This document shows, one piece after another, positions 27,327-35,649 of a stretch of DNA of 64,000 nucleotides (position 1 is its first letter; each line of letters starts with the position of its first letter). This DNA comes from Betaproteobacteria bacterium (lineage in GTDB: Bacteria; Pseudomonadota; Gammaproteobacteria; Burkholderiales; Ga0077523). The position numbers and the translations under genes are program-made. The notes below the pieces were generated by a model. It made no database searches. It was not told the DNA's origin and worked only from the letters and a program-made list of their open reading frames with translations. Location of the stretch: contig JADJPK010000018.1 of NCBI GenBank assembly GCA_016713305.1, positions 44,555 to 108,554 of the forward strand. Direction: 5' to 3'.

Positions 27327-28166
27327 TCAGCCCCCCGGAAGCGGCGTGCCCTCCGTGATGGTCATGCGGTGAACGTACTGCTGGTCGTGCGTGTCCTCGA
27401 CGATCGCCTCCAGCTGACCCTCGTGAGGGGGCTTGAAGAAGAAGCGGAAGCTGGGATTGTCGGAAATGGAGAAGTCCACCTCGCCGCTCATCACCGGTTT
27501 GCCGTCGAAGGTCACCTTCACGCTTCGGACGAAGCGCGGCACCTTGGTCTCGTCGAAATCGGACGCGAGGGCGGATTCGTTCGGATGCCGGATCATGAGC
27601 TGCACCAGCGCCGGCTTGTTGTACTCCAGGGACTCCTCGACGAACTTGAACCGCATCTGGCCGACCAGATGGGGCGGAATGCGGTTGCGTTCGCCCGGGG
27701 CCGAGCATCCTCCGGCCGCCTTGACCCAGCGCGTGGACATGTACAACTTGCCGTCGTTGGTCTCGGCGATGGCCCGCACGAAACTGAAGTCCTCGAAGCG
27801 AAGCCGCGTCTCGAGTTGTGCGCGACCGCTGTCGGGAGTGAAGTGGAACAGGCCCGCTGCGGGCGACGGATTGCGCTCGACGATGAGGTAGAGCAGCTTG
27901 ATGTACCGCTCGGATGTCTGGTCGAACTGCGCCTTCACCGACAAGGGCACCGTGGTCGCATCGATCGCACGGGTGTTGAGGTAGACATGGATGACGTCCT
28001 TGCCGTCCAGGATCTCGCGGTCTCCGAACATCATCTGCCGGATCGGGGTCCAGTACTGGCTCTTGGCGGGGTCGGGTTCGGCATTCTCGTTGGCTGTAGC
28101 CGCCGCGGCCGTTGCGGCCAGCAACAACGCCAAGATCCACCGCATGAAGGGCAAGGCAATCGACAT
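27327..28166 (-). CDS. Quinoprotein dehydrogenase-associated SoxYZ-like carrier (fused SoxY-SoxZ)
   Basis: A 279-residue exported protein with a Sec signal peptide (about residues 1-26). The N-terminal half is SoxY-like and ends with a carrier-cysteine motif, GGCSAP (Cys154), the counterpart of the SoxY swinging-arm Cys. The C-terminal half is SoxZ-like (MIRHPNES..., FTFDGKPVM-type VTFDGKPVMSGEVDFSIS and FFFKPPHEGQLEAIVED). A strong AGGAGG site precedes the ATG. In Sox systems this Cys carries the sulfur substrate. The fused form is known next to PQQ-dependent dehydrogenases, where its cargo is unknown. Neighbours are two metallo-beta-lactamase-fold proteins and two cytochromes. Confidence 0.85.
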   Translation of the reverse strand: MSIALPFMRWILALLLAATAAAATANENAEPDPAKSQYWTPIRQMMFGDREILDGKDVIHVYLNTRAIDATTVPLSVKAQFDQTSERYIKLLYLIVERNPSPAAGLFHFTPDSGRAQLETRLRFEDFSFVRAIAETNDGKLYMSTRWVKAAGGCSAPGERNRIPPHLVGQMRFKFVEESLEYNKPALVQLMIRHPNESALASDFDETKVPRFVRSVKVTFDGKPVMSGEVDFSISDNPSFRFFFKPPHEGQLEAIVEDTHDQQYVHRMTITEGTPLPGG

Positions 28167-28364
28167 CTCACGTCCTCCTGGAACCGGCCGGACCGTGGAT
28201 TCTCCATGGTGCCGGCAGTGTTGCTGTCACGGGCTCGTCTTCGCGGTCACCGGGGGAACCGGGAGATCCGCAGACGGCCATGCCCGGATCGGTGTGCGCC
28301 TTCGATGCGTCCCCGCCAGGGTCTGGTGAAGGAAGTATAACCCCGGCCCAGCGCCCGGCCCCTG

Positions 28365-29324
28365 TCACTCCCACTCGAGCTCGGTGTATGCCGCCGAGAC
28401 ATTGCGCTGGTGGTACAGATCGAAGTTCACCCACTTCGCCGCCTCCGAGCCACCAACGGAGTCCATGGCCTGTTCGAGCGTCTTGCGGAACTTGAGGGCC
28501 TCCCGCGTCTCCCTGACGATGAGCGAGAGATAGTCTCTCTGACGGTCGAGCACCTGGGGCCAGGGCAGATCGCTTCGGCCATGACCCGGCACGTAGTGTC
28601 TCACCTGCATGGCGGCGAGCATGTCCAGCGCCGCGAGAAATCCGGAGATGGAGCCATCCACGACGGGGGTATGATCGACAAACAGCAAATCGCCCAGCCA
28701 GAGCGTGTTCGTCGATTCTTCCACCACCGTCAGGTCGTTGTTCGTGTGGGCCACCGGCCACGCCCGTAGGGACAGGGTCCGCCCGCCCAGATCGAGCCTC
28801 AGGTCCTGTCCCGTCTTCACGGCCACGGTGGGAGACACGATGTCGCTGCCGGCCGCGGCTTCGCCCAGGTCACGCTTGAGCGCGTTGCTGTACGGCCTTG
28901 CGAGGATACCCATGGCCCGTGAATACGCCTCGTGGGAAACGAACTGCACGTCGGCACCGCGGAACGCGGCCGCCCCGAAGAAATGATCCGGATGAAAATG
29001 CGTGATCACGACGTAGCACACCGGTTTGTCCGTGATGCGGCGCACGGCGCCCGCCAGCGCCTCTCCCACGGCCCGGGACCCGCCCGTGTCGATGACTGCG
29101 ACGCAGCGCTCGCCCACGATGAAACCCCCGTTGGCCTGGTCGCCCAGATTGGCAGGGGAACGATCCTCCAGGCTGCCGAAATGGACGAAGTTTCCGGGCG
29201 CGATCTCGTCCACGGAGAAGTCGCCCAGGGGGCTCTGCGCGCCTTGGGCACTGCAAGCCATCAGTGCCGCCACCGCACCTGCAAGAACGCGGCTTACCGC
29301 GGCGCGCCAGACTCCGTCGATCAT
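28365..29324 (-). CDS. Quinoprotein relay system zinc metallohydrolase (type 2-like), zinc site intact
   Basis: A 319-residue periplasmic metallo-beta-lactamase-fold protein. The ATG at 29324 has GGAG 8 nt upstream and begins a signal peptide ending about SAQGA. The zinc motif HFHPDH is complete (His109, His111, Asp113, His114), followed by further ligand candidates in WPVAHTNND and VPGHGR. It resembles SoxH-like metallohydrolases of the quinoprotein relay group. It lies 198 bp upstream of the SoxYZ-like carrier on the same strand, so it may release or load what the carrier cysteine holds. That role is inference. Confidence 0.85.
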   Translation of the reverse strand: MIDGVWRAAVSRVLAGAVAALMACSAQGAQSPLGDFSVDEIAPGNFVHFGSLEDRSPANLGDQANGGFIVGERCVAVIDTGGSRAVGEALAGAVRRITDKPVCYVVITHFHPDHFFGAAAFRGADVQFVSHEAYSRAMGILARPYSNALKRDLGEAAAGSDIVSPTVAVKTGQDLRLDLGGRTLSLRAWPVAHTNNDLTVVEESTNTLWLGDLLFVDHTPVVDGSISGFLAALDMLAAMQVRHYVPGHGRSDLPWPQVLDRQRDYLSLIVRETREALKFRKTLEQAMDSVGGSEAAKWVNFDLYHQRNVSAAYTELEWE

Positions 29325-29414
29325 CGTCCGTCTCCACTTCGTCAGCGGGACCTCCGGCAGGACCTTCCGGCCGGTCTCCCCGCTACGCTGGATCATGCCC
29401 GGGTCGGTCCAAGC

Positions 29415-30353
29415 TTGGCAACGTGGCTCGCAAACGGGTTCGCCGCCTGTCTTTTGCTATTCGCGTCCTTCGGCGAGGCCGCCGCGACGGATGCGGTCCG
29501 CGTGGCGGAGGGGGTGTACGTCTTCGTCGGCGCGGCCGGAGAGATCTCGCCGGAGAATCTGGGGCGCATCGGCAATAGCGGCTTCATCGTGAGCGATACG
29601 GAGGTGACGCTCATCGACTCCGGGGTGTCCCACGCCCATGGCCTGGAACTCCTCGCTGCGGTGCGCCGGGTCACCGACAAGCCGCTGGGTAGACTCATCC
29701 TCACCCACGCCGTTCAGGAATTCATCTACGGAACGAGCGCCTACGTGGACGCCGGAGCGAGGCCGCTTTGCCACGCAGGGAGCGCAACGCTGATGCGGAG
29801 CCGATGCGAGCACTGCCTCCAGAATCTGCGAACGGCGCTGGGGGAACCGGCGATGGCCGGTACACGCCTCATCGTGCCCGACGATCTGGTGGACGGCAGC
29901 ACGGACTTGCGCAGCGGGGACCGGATCATCGAATTGATTCATCCGGGTTGGGCGAGCACTCCGGGCGATCTCATGGTGCTTGACCGCCGCTCGGGCGTGC
30001 TCTTCGCTGGCGGCGTGGTCACGAACGGCCGCATTCCGGAACTGCGGGACGGCCAGCTGGACACCTGGCTCGAGACGCTGCAGTCGTTGGGGCAGCGGCC
30101 TCTGAACCGTGTGATTCCGGGCTACGGCCCGCCCATGCCGCCTGAAAGAGTCGCGGACACGCTCGACTATCTGCGGGCGCTCGATGCTGCCGTGCAACAG
30201 ATGTACGCCGCCTCGGCGAGCCTCATGGAAACCATCGAGGGAGCCGATGCGCCTGCCTTTCGAGGCTGGACGGGCTACGATTCGATCCATCGCCGCAACG
30301 CTCAGCTGCGCTATCTGCAGCTTGAGACGAAGGAGCTAGATTCTTCCCGGTAG
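29415..30353 (+). CDS. Quinoprotein relay metallohydrolase-like protein, zinc motif lost
   Basis: About 312 residues, metallo-beta-lactamase fold, divergent from the previous gene. The start is uncertain: a TTG at 29415 gives a clean signal peptide (to about residue 24, GEAAA), while an ATG at 29396 is in another frame. The fold is clear (AEGVYVFVGAAGEISPENLG, NSGFIVSDTEVTLIDSGVS), but the HxHxDH motif reads THAVQEF: only the first His (98) remains, with Val, Glu and Phe at the other ligand positions. The PGHG-type His is also gone (GYGPP). It is probably not a zinc hydrolase, perhaps a binding or scaffold partner. Confidence 0.75.
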   Translation: MATWLANGFAACLLLFASFGEAAATDAVRVAEGVYVFVGAAGEISPENLGRIGNSGFIVSDTEVTLIDSGVSHAHGLELLAAVRRVTDKPLGRLILTHAVQEFIYGTSAYVDAGARPLCHAGSATLMRSRCEHCLQNLRTALGEPAMAGTRLIVPDDLVDGSTDLRSGDRIIELIHPGWASTPGDLMVLDRRSGVLFAGGVVTNGRIPELRDGQLDTWLETLQSLGQRPLNRVIPGYGPPMPPERVADTLDYLRALDAAVQQMYAASASLMETIEGADAPAFRGWTGYDSIHRRNAQLRYLQLETKELDSSR

Positions 30354-30425
30354 ACGGGCCTGCGATTACCCGCGCCCGCGGAAGGCCGATATAGTGACGG
30401 TTCCGAAACGCATGAGGCCTTCCAC

Positions 30426-30989
30426 GTGGGAAACCGTCTATCGAAGATCTATACACGCACGGGCGACGACGGCACGACCGGACTCGGCGATGGTTCCCGG
30501 ACGGCCAAGGACAGTCTTCGTATCGAGGCCATCGGCGCCGTGGACGAACTGAACAGCGCCATCGGCGTGCTGGCCACCGAGCCTTTGAGCACGGATCTGA
30601 CGGTGCTTCTGAACGGCATACAGCACGACCTGTTCGATCTGGGCGGCGAACTCAGCATCCCGGGGTACGTCGCCGTCAAGGAAGCGCACATCTCCGCACT
30701 CGAGCTGGCACTGGACCGCCACAACGCCGACATGCCTCCCCTCAAGGATTTCATCCTCCCGGGAGGAACGCGTGCCGCAGCGCTGTGCCACGTGGCACGC
30801 ACCATCTGCCGGCGAGCGGAACGGCGAGTGGTGAGCCTGTCACAGTCCGAGGCAGGGTCCGACCTGCCGAGACGCTATCTCAACCGGCTTTCCGATCTCC
30901 TGTTCGTCCTGTGCCGGGTCATCAACCGGGACGCCGGGGTGACCGACGTGCTGTGGAACAAGGAAAGAAGCCGCACCGCATCCGAATGA
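30426..30989 (+). CDS. Cob(I)alamin adenosyltransferase, PduO type
   Basis: A 187-residue PduO-type ATP:cob(I)alamin adenosyltransferase that makes adenosylcobalamin in the cytoplasm. The N-terminal KIYTRTGDDGTTGLGDGSR is the family ATP-binding signature. AIGAVDELNSAIG, FILPGGT, CRRAERRVV and NRLSDLLFVLCRV are also conserved. The start is a GTG. The next gene is the ECF sigma factor, 35 bp downstream. No cobalamin-dependent enzyme or B12 riboswitch is visible in the window. Confidence 0.94.
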   Translation: MGNRLSKIYTRTGDDGTTGLGDGSRTAKDSLRIEAIGAVDELNSAIGVLATEPLSTDLTVLLNGIQHDLFDLGGELSIPGYVAVKEAHISALELALDRHNADMPPLKDFILPGGTRAAALCHVARTICRRAERRVVSLSQSEAGSDLPRRYLNRLSDLLFVLCRVINRDAGVTDVLWNKERSRTASE

Positions 30990-31024
30990 AGCGCCGGCTC
31001 GTATCTGCTGGGTGAGGACTGTCC

Positions 31025-31591
31025 ATGGATGGAATTGACGAACTGATGGCGCGTTGCAGCCTGCGCGACCAAAGGGCCTTCGCCGAGCTTTATCGGCGGA
31101 CTTCCGGCAGGCTGCTGGGAGTCGCGCTGCGCATCGTCAGGCGGCGCGACTGGGCCGAGGAGATTCTTCAGGAGAGCTTCGTGAGCATCTGGCACCACGC
31201 GCCCGACTTCGACCGCGTGCGCAGCGCCCCGATGACGTGGATGACGACGATCGTCCGTAACCGGGCGCTCGACTGGGCCCGGCGGCCGCGTCACGAACAG
31301 CCGGAGGAGGATCTGGAAGGCATCGCGGAATCCTGGGCGGATTCCGGACCGGGGCCCATGGAACGGCTGCAGGACGCGTCGCAGGCGTCAGCGCTCGCCC
31401 ACTGCCTCGATCAGCTGTCCGGCCAGCAAAGGCAGTCGATCGCCCTCGCCTACATGCACGGTCTGTCCCACAGCGAACTGGCGACGCACCTGGAACAACC
31501 TCTGGGAACCATCAAGACGTGGATCCGGCGCGGACTGGAGCGTCTGCGGGGTTGCCTGGACACGCGGGGCATCGAGGGGCAACGATCATGA
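31025..31591 (+). CDS. ECF sigma factor (SigK/RpoE-like)
   Basis: A 188-residue extracytoplasmic-function sigma factor. Region 2 is clear (AFAELYRRTSGRLLGVALRI, then AEEILQESFVSIW, PMTWMTTIVRNRALDWARR), as is region 4 (LAHCLDQLSGQQRQSIALAYMHGLSHSELATHL, GTIKTWIRRGLERLR), which reads the -35 element. The stop overlaps the ATG of the anti-sigma gene, so the pair is co-translated. Relatives paired with RskA-type anti-sigmas respond to envelope or oxidative stress. The inducer here is unknown. Confidence 0.93.
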   Translation: MDGIDELMARCSLRDQRAFAELYRRTSGRLLGVALRIVRRRDWAEEILQESFVSIWHHAPDFDRVRSAPMTWMTTIVRNRALDWARRPRHEQPEEDLEGIAESWADSGPGPMERLQDASQASALAHCLDQLSGQQRQSIALAYMHGLSHSELATHLEQPLGTIKTWIRRGLERLRGCLDTRGIEGQRS

Positions 31592-32307
31592 AACTCAAGG
31601 ATCCGAAAGCCCGCACGCTGATCGCGGCCGAGTACGTCCTGGGAACGTTGAACGGCCGCGCGCGCGCCCGCTTCGAACTGTGGCTGCGCAGCGACCCGGC
31701 CCTGCGGCGCGAGGTCGCGCAGTGGCAGCAACACCTCGAACCGCTCGGAGGCGCGCTTCCCGAAGTGGCTCCGGCACCTGCTGTCTGGAGGAATATCGAG
31801 TCGCGCATCAATCCGCAGCAGGCGTCTGTCCGGTCGCAGCCTTGGTGGTCCAGTCTCGCCTTCTGGCGCTGGTCGTCCGTCGGCACGGCGGCACTGGCAA
31901 CCGCGTTGTTCGCCTACGTGATGATCACGCCCTTGCAGCACGCGCCCATGCCGGAGGACGCCATGGTGGTGGTGATGGCGGACGACACGGCCAGGCCGCA
32001 GATGACCGTCGCCTGGACCATGGATCCGGTAGGCCGGCCACGCCTGCGGGTCAGGGTGATCGGTCATCAGACCATGGAGCCCGACACCGCATGGGAGTTG
32101 TGGGCGCTTCCCAAGGGGGAAGGATCGCCGAGGTCGCTCGGGCTCATTACGACTCACGAAACCCAGTGGGTCGAAGTTCCGGCCGAAATGCGGTCGTTGG
32201 TGAACGGAGCCGCCGGCATGGCGATGAGCGTGGAACCGAGAGGCGGATCGCCCACGGGCAAGCCATCCGGACCTGTGCTCTATTCCGGAAGGTGCGTGAG
32301 GATCTGA
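31588..32307 (+). CDS. RskA-type membrane anti-sigma factor
   Basis: A 239-residue bitopic protein. A cytoplasmic N-terminal domain (AAEYVLGTLNGRARARFE, WQQHLEPL) should hold the sigma factor. One transmembrane helix lies at about residues 93-112 (SVGTAALATALFAYVMI). A periplasmic RskA domain follows (PDTAWELWALPKGEGSPRSLG, ending SGPVLYSG). It contains no zinc-binding HxxxCxxC motif, consistent with the RskA rather than ZAS class. The start overlaps the sigma gene by 4 nt. Confidence 0.9.
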   Translation: MKLKDPKARTLIAAEYVLGTLNGRARARFELWLRSDPALRREVAQWQQHLEPLGGALPEVAPAPAVWRNIESRINPQQASVRSQPWWSSLAFWRWSSVGTAALATALFAYVMITPLQHAPMPEDAMVVVMADDTARPQMTVAWTMDPVGRPRLRVRVIGHQTMEPDTAWELWALPKGEGSPRSLGLITTHETQWVEVPAEMRSLVNGAAGMAMSVEPRGGSPTGKPSGPVLYSGRCVRI

Positions 32308-32362
32308 AGCAGCTGACCGCCGCGCCACGGGACCGGCTCCCGCGTGGCTTGTCTTGGCTCGC

Positions 32363-32926
32363 TCACTTCTCCATGTAATGCAGGAGGTTGTGACTGGTCT
32401 GGCGCAGCCGCGCCGACAGGAGCGTGACGAGCTTGATGAGGATCTTGGCACCCAGGCTGGGTTCCTCGAGAATGATCCTGACCATGCCGTCGCGGGACAG
32501 AACGGCGAAGGTCGTGGGCTCCGCCGCGTTGCAGGTTGCGAACCGAGGTTCGCCGTCGATCATCGACATCTCTCCGAGCGTGGCGCCCGGACCCACGGAG
32601 GTCATGGACTGCTTCATGCCGTGGCGGTCGCGCTTCACGATGTCCACGCGGCCCTCGATGATGAGCAGCATGTAGTCGTCGACGTCGCCTTCCCGGATGA
32701 TCGTCTGGCCCGCGTCGGCCCGGTAGATGCTCATCGAACGTGCCAGCAGTTCGATATCGCTGCGGGTGAAATCGGAGAAGAACCGCGAGTGCCCGATCAT
32801 GGCGAAGATCCGCTGGGTCGCCGAACTGCCTTCGCCCAGGTATTCCAGCGCCTTCAAGGTCTCGTTCTTTGGCGCCTGCTCCGCGATGTCCGCGTCCACG
32901 GTATCCACGCTTTCCTCTGATTTCAC
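32363..32926 (-). CDS. Stand-alone cyclic-nucleotide-binding domain protein
   Basis: A 187-residue soluble protein with one cNMP-binding domain (about residues 45-170). It has REGDVDDYMLLIIEGRVDIV and the phosphate-binding cassette GEMSMIDGEPRFAT, including the conserved Glu and Arg. It lacks the HTH of CRP/FNR regulators and any other effector domain, so it probably signals by protein contact. The N-terminal 40 residues are acidic. It converges on the anti-sigma gene. Two class III cyclases in the same window (42236-43689 and 57853-58773) could supply its ligand. Confidence 0.88.
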   Translation of the reverse strand: MKSEESVDTVDADIAEQAPKNETLKALEYLGEGSSATQRIFAMIGHSRFFSDFTRSDIELLARSMSIYRADAGQTIIREGDVDDYMLLIIEGRVDIVKRDRHGMKQSMTSVGPGATLGEMSMIDGEPRFATCNAAEPTTFAVLSRDGMVRIILEEPSLGAKILIKLVTLLSARLRQTSHNLLHYMEK

Positions 32927-33020
32927 TGCCCGAATGCGGTCGCGGCGCGCCGCCTGATCGAGGCAAACGATTATGGGCCAACCGCGGAGTTTGAGGAACT
33001 CCCCGCATTGGCAAGCATTT

Positions 33021-34508
33021 CTACCCTCCCGTCCCGCCGACCGTCAGTCCGTCCACGCGCAGCGTGGGCTGACCCACGCCTACGGGAACGCTCTGCCCGT
33101 CCTTGCCGCACGTTCCCACGCCGGGATCGAGCCGCATGTCGTTGCCGATCATCGAGACGCGCTTCAGTACATCCGGCCCGTTGCCGATCAGCGTGGCGCC
33201 TTTCACGGGATAGGTGACCTTGCCATCCTCGATCATGAAGGCCTCGGCGGCACTGAAGACGAATTTTCCGCTCACGATATCCACCTGGCCCCCGCCGAAA
33301 TTCGCGGCATACAGGCCGTTCCTGACCGAACGGATGATCTCCTCCGGGTCGCGGTCGCCGTTCAGCATGCAGGTGTTGGTCATGCGAGGCATCGGGATGT
33401 GGGCATAGGACTCCCTCCGGCCATTGCCCGTGGGAGCCATGCCCATCAATCGTGCATTGAGGCTGTCCTGCAGGTAGCCGCGCAGAATGCCGTCCTCGAT
33501 CAGCACGGTGCAGCCGGTCGAATTGCCTTCGTCGTCCACATTGAGCGATCCGCGGCGACGCTCCAGCGTGCCGTCGTCCACGACCGTGACACCGGGCGCC
33601 CCGACGCGCTCGCCGATGCGGCCGCTGAAGGCCGACGTGCCCTTGCGATTGAAGTCGCCTTCCAGTCCATGACCGATCGCCTCGTGAAGGAGGATTCCCG
33701 GCCAGCCCGCACCCAGCACGACGGTCATGGTCCCCGCAGGCGCCGGTCGGGCAGCGAGGTTCACCAGTGCCTGTTCCACCGCCTTCCGCGCGTATTCGCG
33801 GAGCACCTGGTCATCGAAATAGCCGAAATCGAAACGGCCGCCGCCCCCTGCCGAGCCCTGCTCCCGCCGGCCGTCCTCCTCGACGATCACTTGCAGCGAC
33901 ACGCGGACGAGCGGCCGCACGTCCGCGGAAACCAGCCCGTCGCTCCGGGCAATCAGGACGACCTCGTACTCCCCGGCGAGACCGGCGGTCACCTGCGACA
34001 CACGCGGATCCGCCGCGCGCGCGAGTCCCTCCAGGCGTTCGAGCAGCGACACCTTCTGCTCGTCGGATAGGCTCTTGAGCGGGTCCACGGGCTCGTAGAG
34101 CCGCAGGGCTTGACCGATCCGCGGGACGGCCGCCACGCCGGTCCCTCCCTGGCGGGCGATTGCCCGGGTCGCGCGTGCGGCGTCTTCGAGCGCTCCCAGA
34201 CTGATGTCGTCCGAGTAGGCAAAGGCGGTCTTCTCGCCCGAGATCACGCGCACGCCCACGCCCTGATCGATGCTGAAGCTGCCCGACTTGACCCGGCCCT
34301 CTTCCAGGCTCCAGCCCTCGCTGCGCGTGTACTGGAAGTACAGATCCGCGTAGTCCGCATCGTGGGTCATGATCTGCCCGAAGATCCGGTCGAGACTCGC
34401 AAGCTCGAGACCGTAGGGGGCAAGCAGCGCGGAGCCGGCGAGATCGAGCCTGGCAGAGGAAGTGGAGGGGAGGGTCACGGCAGAGGGAACCATCGAAGTG
34501 TCGGTCAT
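33021..34508 (-). CDS. tldD: Metalloprotease TldD
   Basis: TldD forms the TldD/TldE zinc peptidase that trims peptides such as microcin precursors and antitoxins. The 495-residue sequence (start MTDTSMVPSAV at 34508) contains the zinc motif HEAIGHGLEGD, preceded by GAGWPGILL, and the later NDMRLDPGVGTCGKDGQ. Early TldD features include GYFDD and EYEVVLIARSDG. It lies 85 bp downstream of the nitrilase gene on the same strand, a standard betaproteobacterial order. The partner TldE (PmbA) is not in the window. Confidence 0.95.
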   Translation of the reverse strand: MTDTSMVPSAVTLPSTSSARLDLAGSALLAPYGLELASLDRIFGQIMTHDADYADLYFQYTRSEGWSLEEGRVKSGSFSIDQGVGVRVISGEKTAFAYSDDISLGALEDAARATRAIARQGGTGVAAVPRIGQALRLYEPVDPLKSLSDEQKVSLLERLEGLARAADPRVSQVTAGLAGEYEVVLIARSDGLVSADVRPLVRVSLQVIVEEDGRREQGSAGGGGRFDFGYFDDQVLREYARKAVEQALVNLAARPAPAGTMTVVLGAGWPGILLHEAIGHGLEGDFNRKGTSAFSGRIGERVGAPGVTVVDDGTLERRRGSLNVDDEGNSTGCTVLIEDGILRGYLQDSLNARLMGMAPTGNGRRESYAHIPMPRMTNTCMLNGDRDPEEIIRSVRNGLYAANFGGGQVDIVSGKFVFSAAEAFMIEDGKVTYPVKGATLIGNGPDVLKRVSMIGNDMRLDPGVGTCGKDGQSVPVGVGQPTLRVDGLTVGGTGG

Positions 34509-34593
34509 GGAGTGTTGTCGGCCGCCCGAGGGCGGCAAGGAGTCGGCGGCGGTTCGGGACGAAGGATGGAGGGTGCGCGATGCTCGGATGATG

Positions 34594-35412
34594 TCACGTC
34601 TTTCCCTCCAGCCGTCGATGCGATAGTGCAGGCAATGCCGTTCGGACCCGCGCCACTTCGGAGAGTTTCACCGGGGCGATGACCACGCCCGGCCCGGTCT
34701 CGCGGCACGCGAGAACCGTGCCCCACGGATCGACGATCATGGAATGGCCGTGCGTCCGGCGCCCGCTCGGATGGACGCCGCCCTGCGCCGGTGCGACGAC
34801 GTACGCCTGGTTCTCGATGGCCCGGGCGCGCAGCAGTGTTTCCCAGTGGGCCTGTCCGGTCGTTGCCGTGAACGCCGAAGGGACCGTGATGAGATCGACT
34901 GCGCCCATGGCCCGGTAGAGTTCGGGAAAACGCACGTCGTAACAGATCGAGAGGCCGATCCGGCCCCACTCGGTCGGCACCGTGACGATGCTATCTCCGC
35001 GGGTGATGGTCCGGGCCTCCGAGAACGACTCGCCGGAGAGTTCCAGCCCGAAGAGATGGATCTTGTCGTAGCGGGCCACGCGTTCCCCGGAAGGGGAATA
35101 GACAAGGCAGGCGTTGTAGATCTTTCCGGGCACCGGAGACACGAGAGGAACCGACCCGCCGACGATCCACACCCCCGCGTCCCGCGCCTGCGTGGACAGG
35201 AACTCCTGGATGGGTCCCTGTCCAGGTCTTTCCGCCGCATCGACCTTGTCGGTATCCCGCAGACCCATGATGGCGAAGTACTCGGGCAGGACGATGAGCC
35301 GCGCCCCGGCGGAGACGGACTGCGCGATCAGTTCACCGGCGACGGCGAGATTTTCCGCCACGATGGGGCCGGAGACGGTCTGGATGGCAGCAACTGGAAG
35401 GATATCGGTCAT
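34594..35412 (-). CDS. Carbon-nitrogen hydrolase, nitrilase family
   Basis: A 272-residue nitrilase-superfamily amidase. The catalytic triad is visible: Glu in IVLPEYF, Lys in RYDKIHLFGLEL, and Cys in LSICYDVRFPELYR. RTHGHSMIVDPWG near the end is also typical. The start at 35412 (MTDILPVAAIQ) is supported by the family N-terminus. Relatives next to tldD are close to Nit1-type omega-amidase/deaminated-glutathione amidases, so metabolite repair is likely, but the substrate is not proven. Confidence 0.92.
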   Translation of the reverse strand: MTDILPVAAIQTVSGPIVAENLAVAGELIAQSVSAGARLIVLPEYFAIMGLRDTDKVDAAERPGQGPIQEFLSTQARDAGVWIVGGSVPLVSPVPGKIYNACLVYSPSGERVARYDKIHLFGLELSGESFSEARTITRGDSIVTVPTEWGRIGLSICYDVRFPELYRAMGAVDLITVPSAFTATTGQAHWETLLRARAIENQAYVVAPAQGGVHPSGRRTHGHSMIVDPWGTVLACRETGPGVVIAPVKLSEVARVRTALPALSHRRLEGKT

Positions 35413-35649
35413 GGTGTCAGGAAAGGTCTGGTCAATGGTCGCGTATCGCGCGGTCCCCGGAAACGGGCAATCGCAAGGCGGGAGGTGAGAGCGCGATGGG
35501 ACATCCCGTCGATCCGGCCCACGCCGCCGGCACCCGTTTGCGGCACCACGAAGTGAGGGTGGAGGCTCATGCCGCCTCGTGGGCGCGATGCCGAAGCCAA
35601 CACCCACGGGAAGGGGCCCGGAAAGAGCACGACGCAAGACCGAACGGAT

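Noticed and set aside
27157..28140. Repeat peptide (AKSGGV/T-type units) read through the 27-bp array
   Set aside because: It is an out-of-frame extension over the SoxYZ-like gene; the array lies after that gene's real stop and is equally open in other frames.
32325..32347. Terminator hairpin between the anti-sigma gene and the cNMP-binding gene
   Set aside because: CCACGGGA and TCCCGCGTGG pair only with a two-base bulge, and no T-tract follows.
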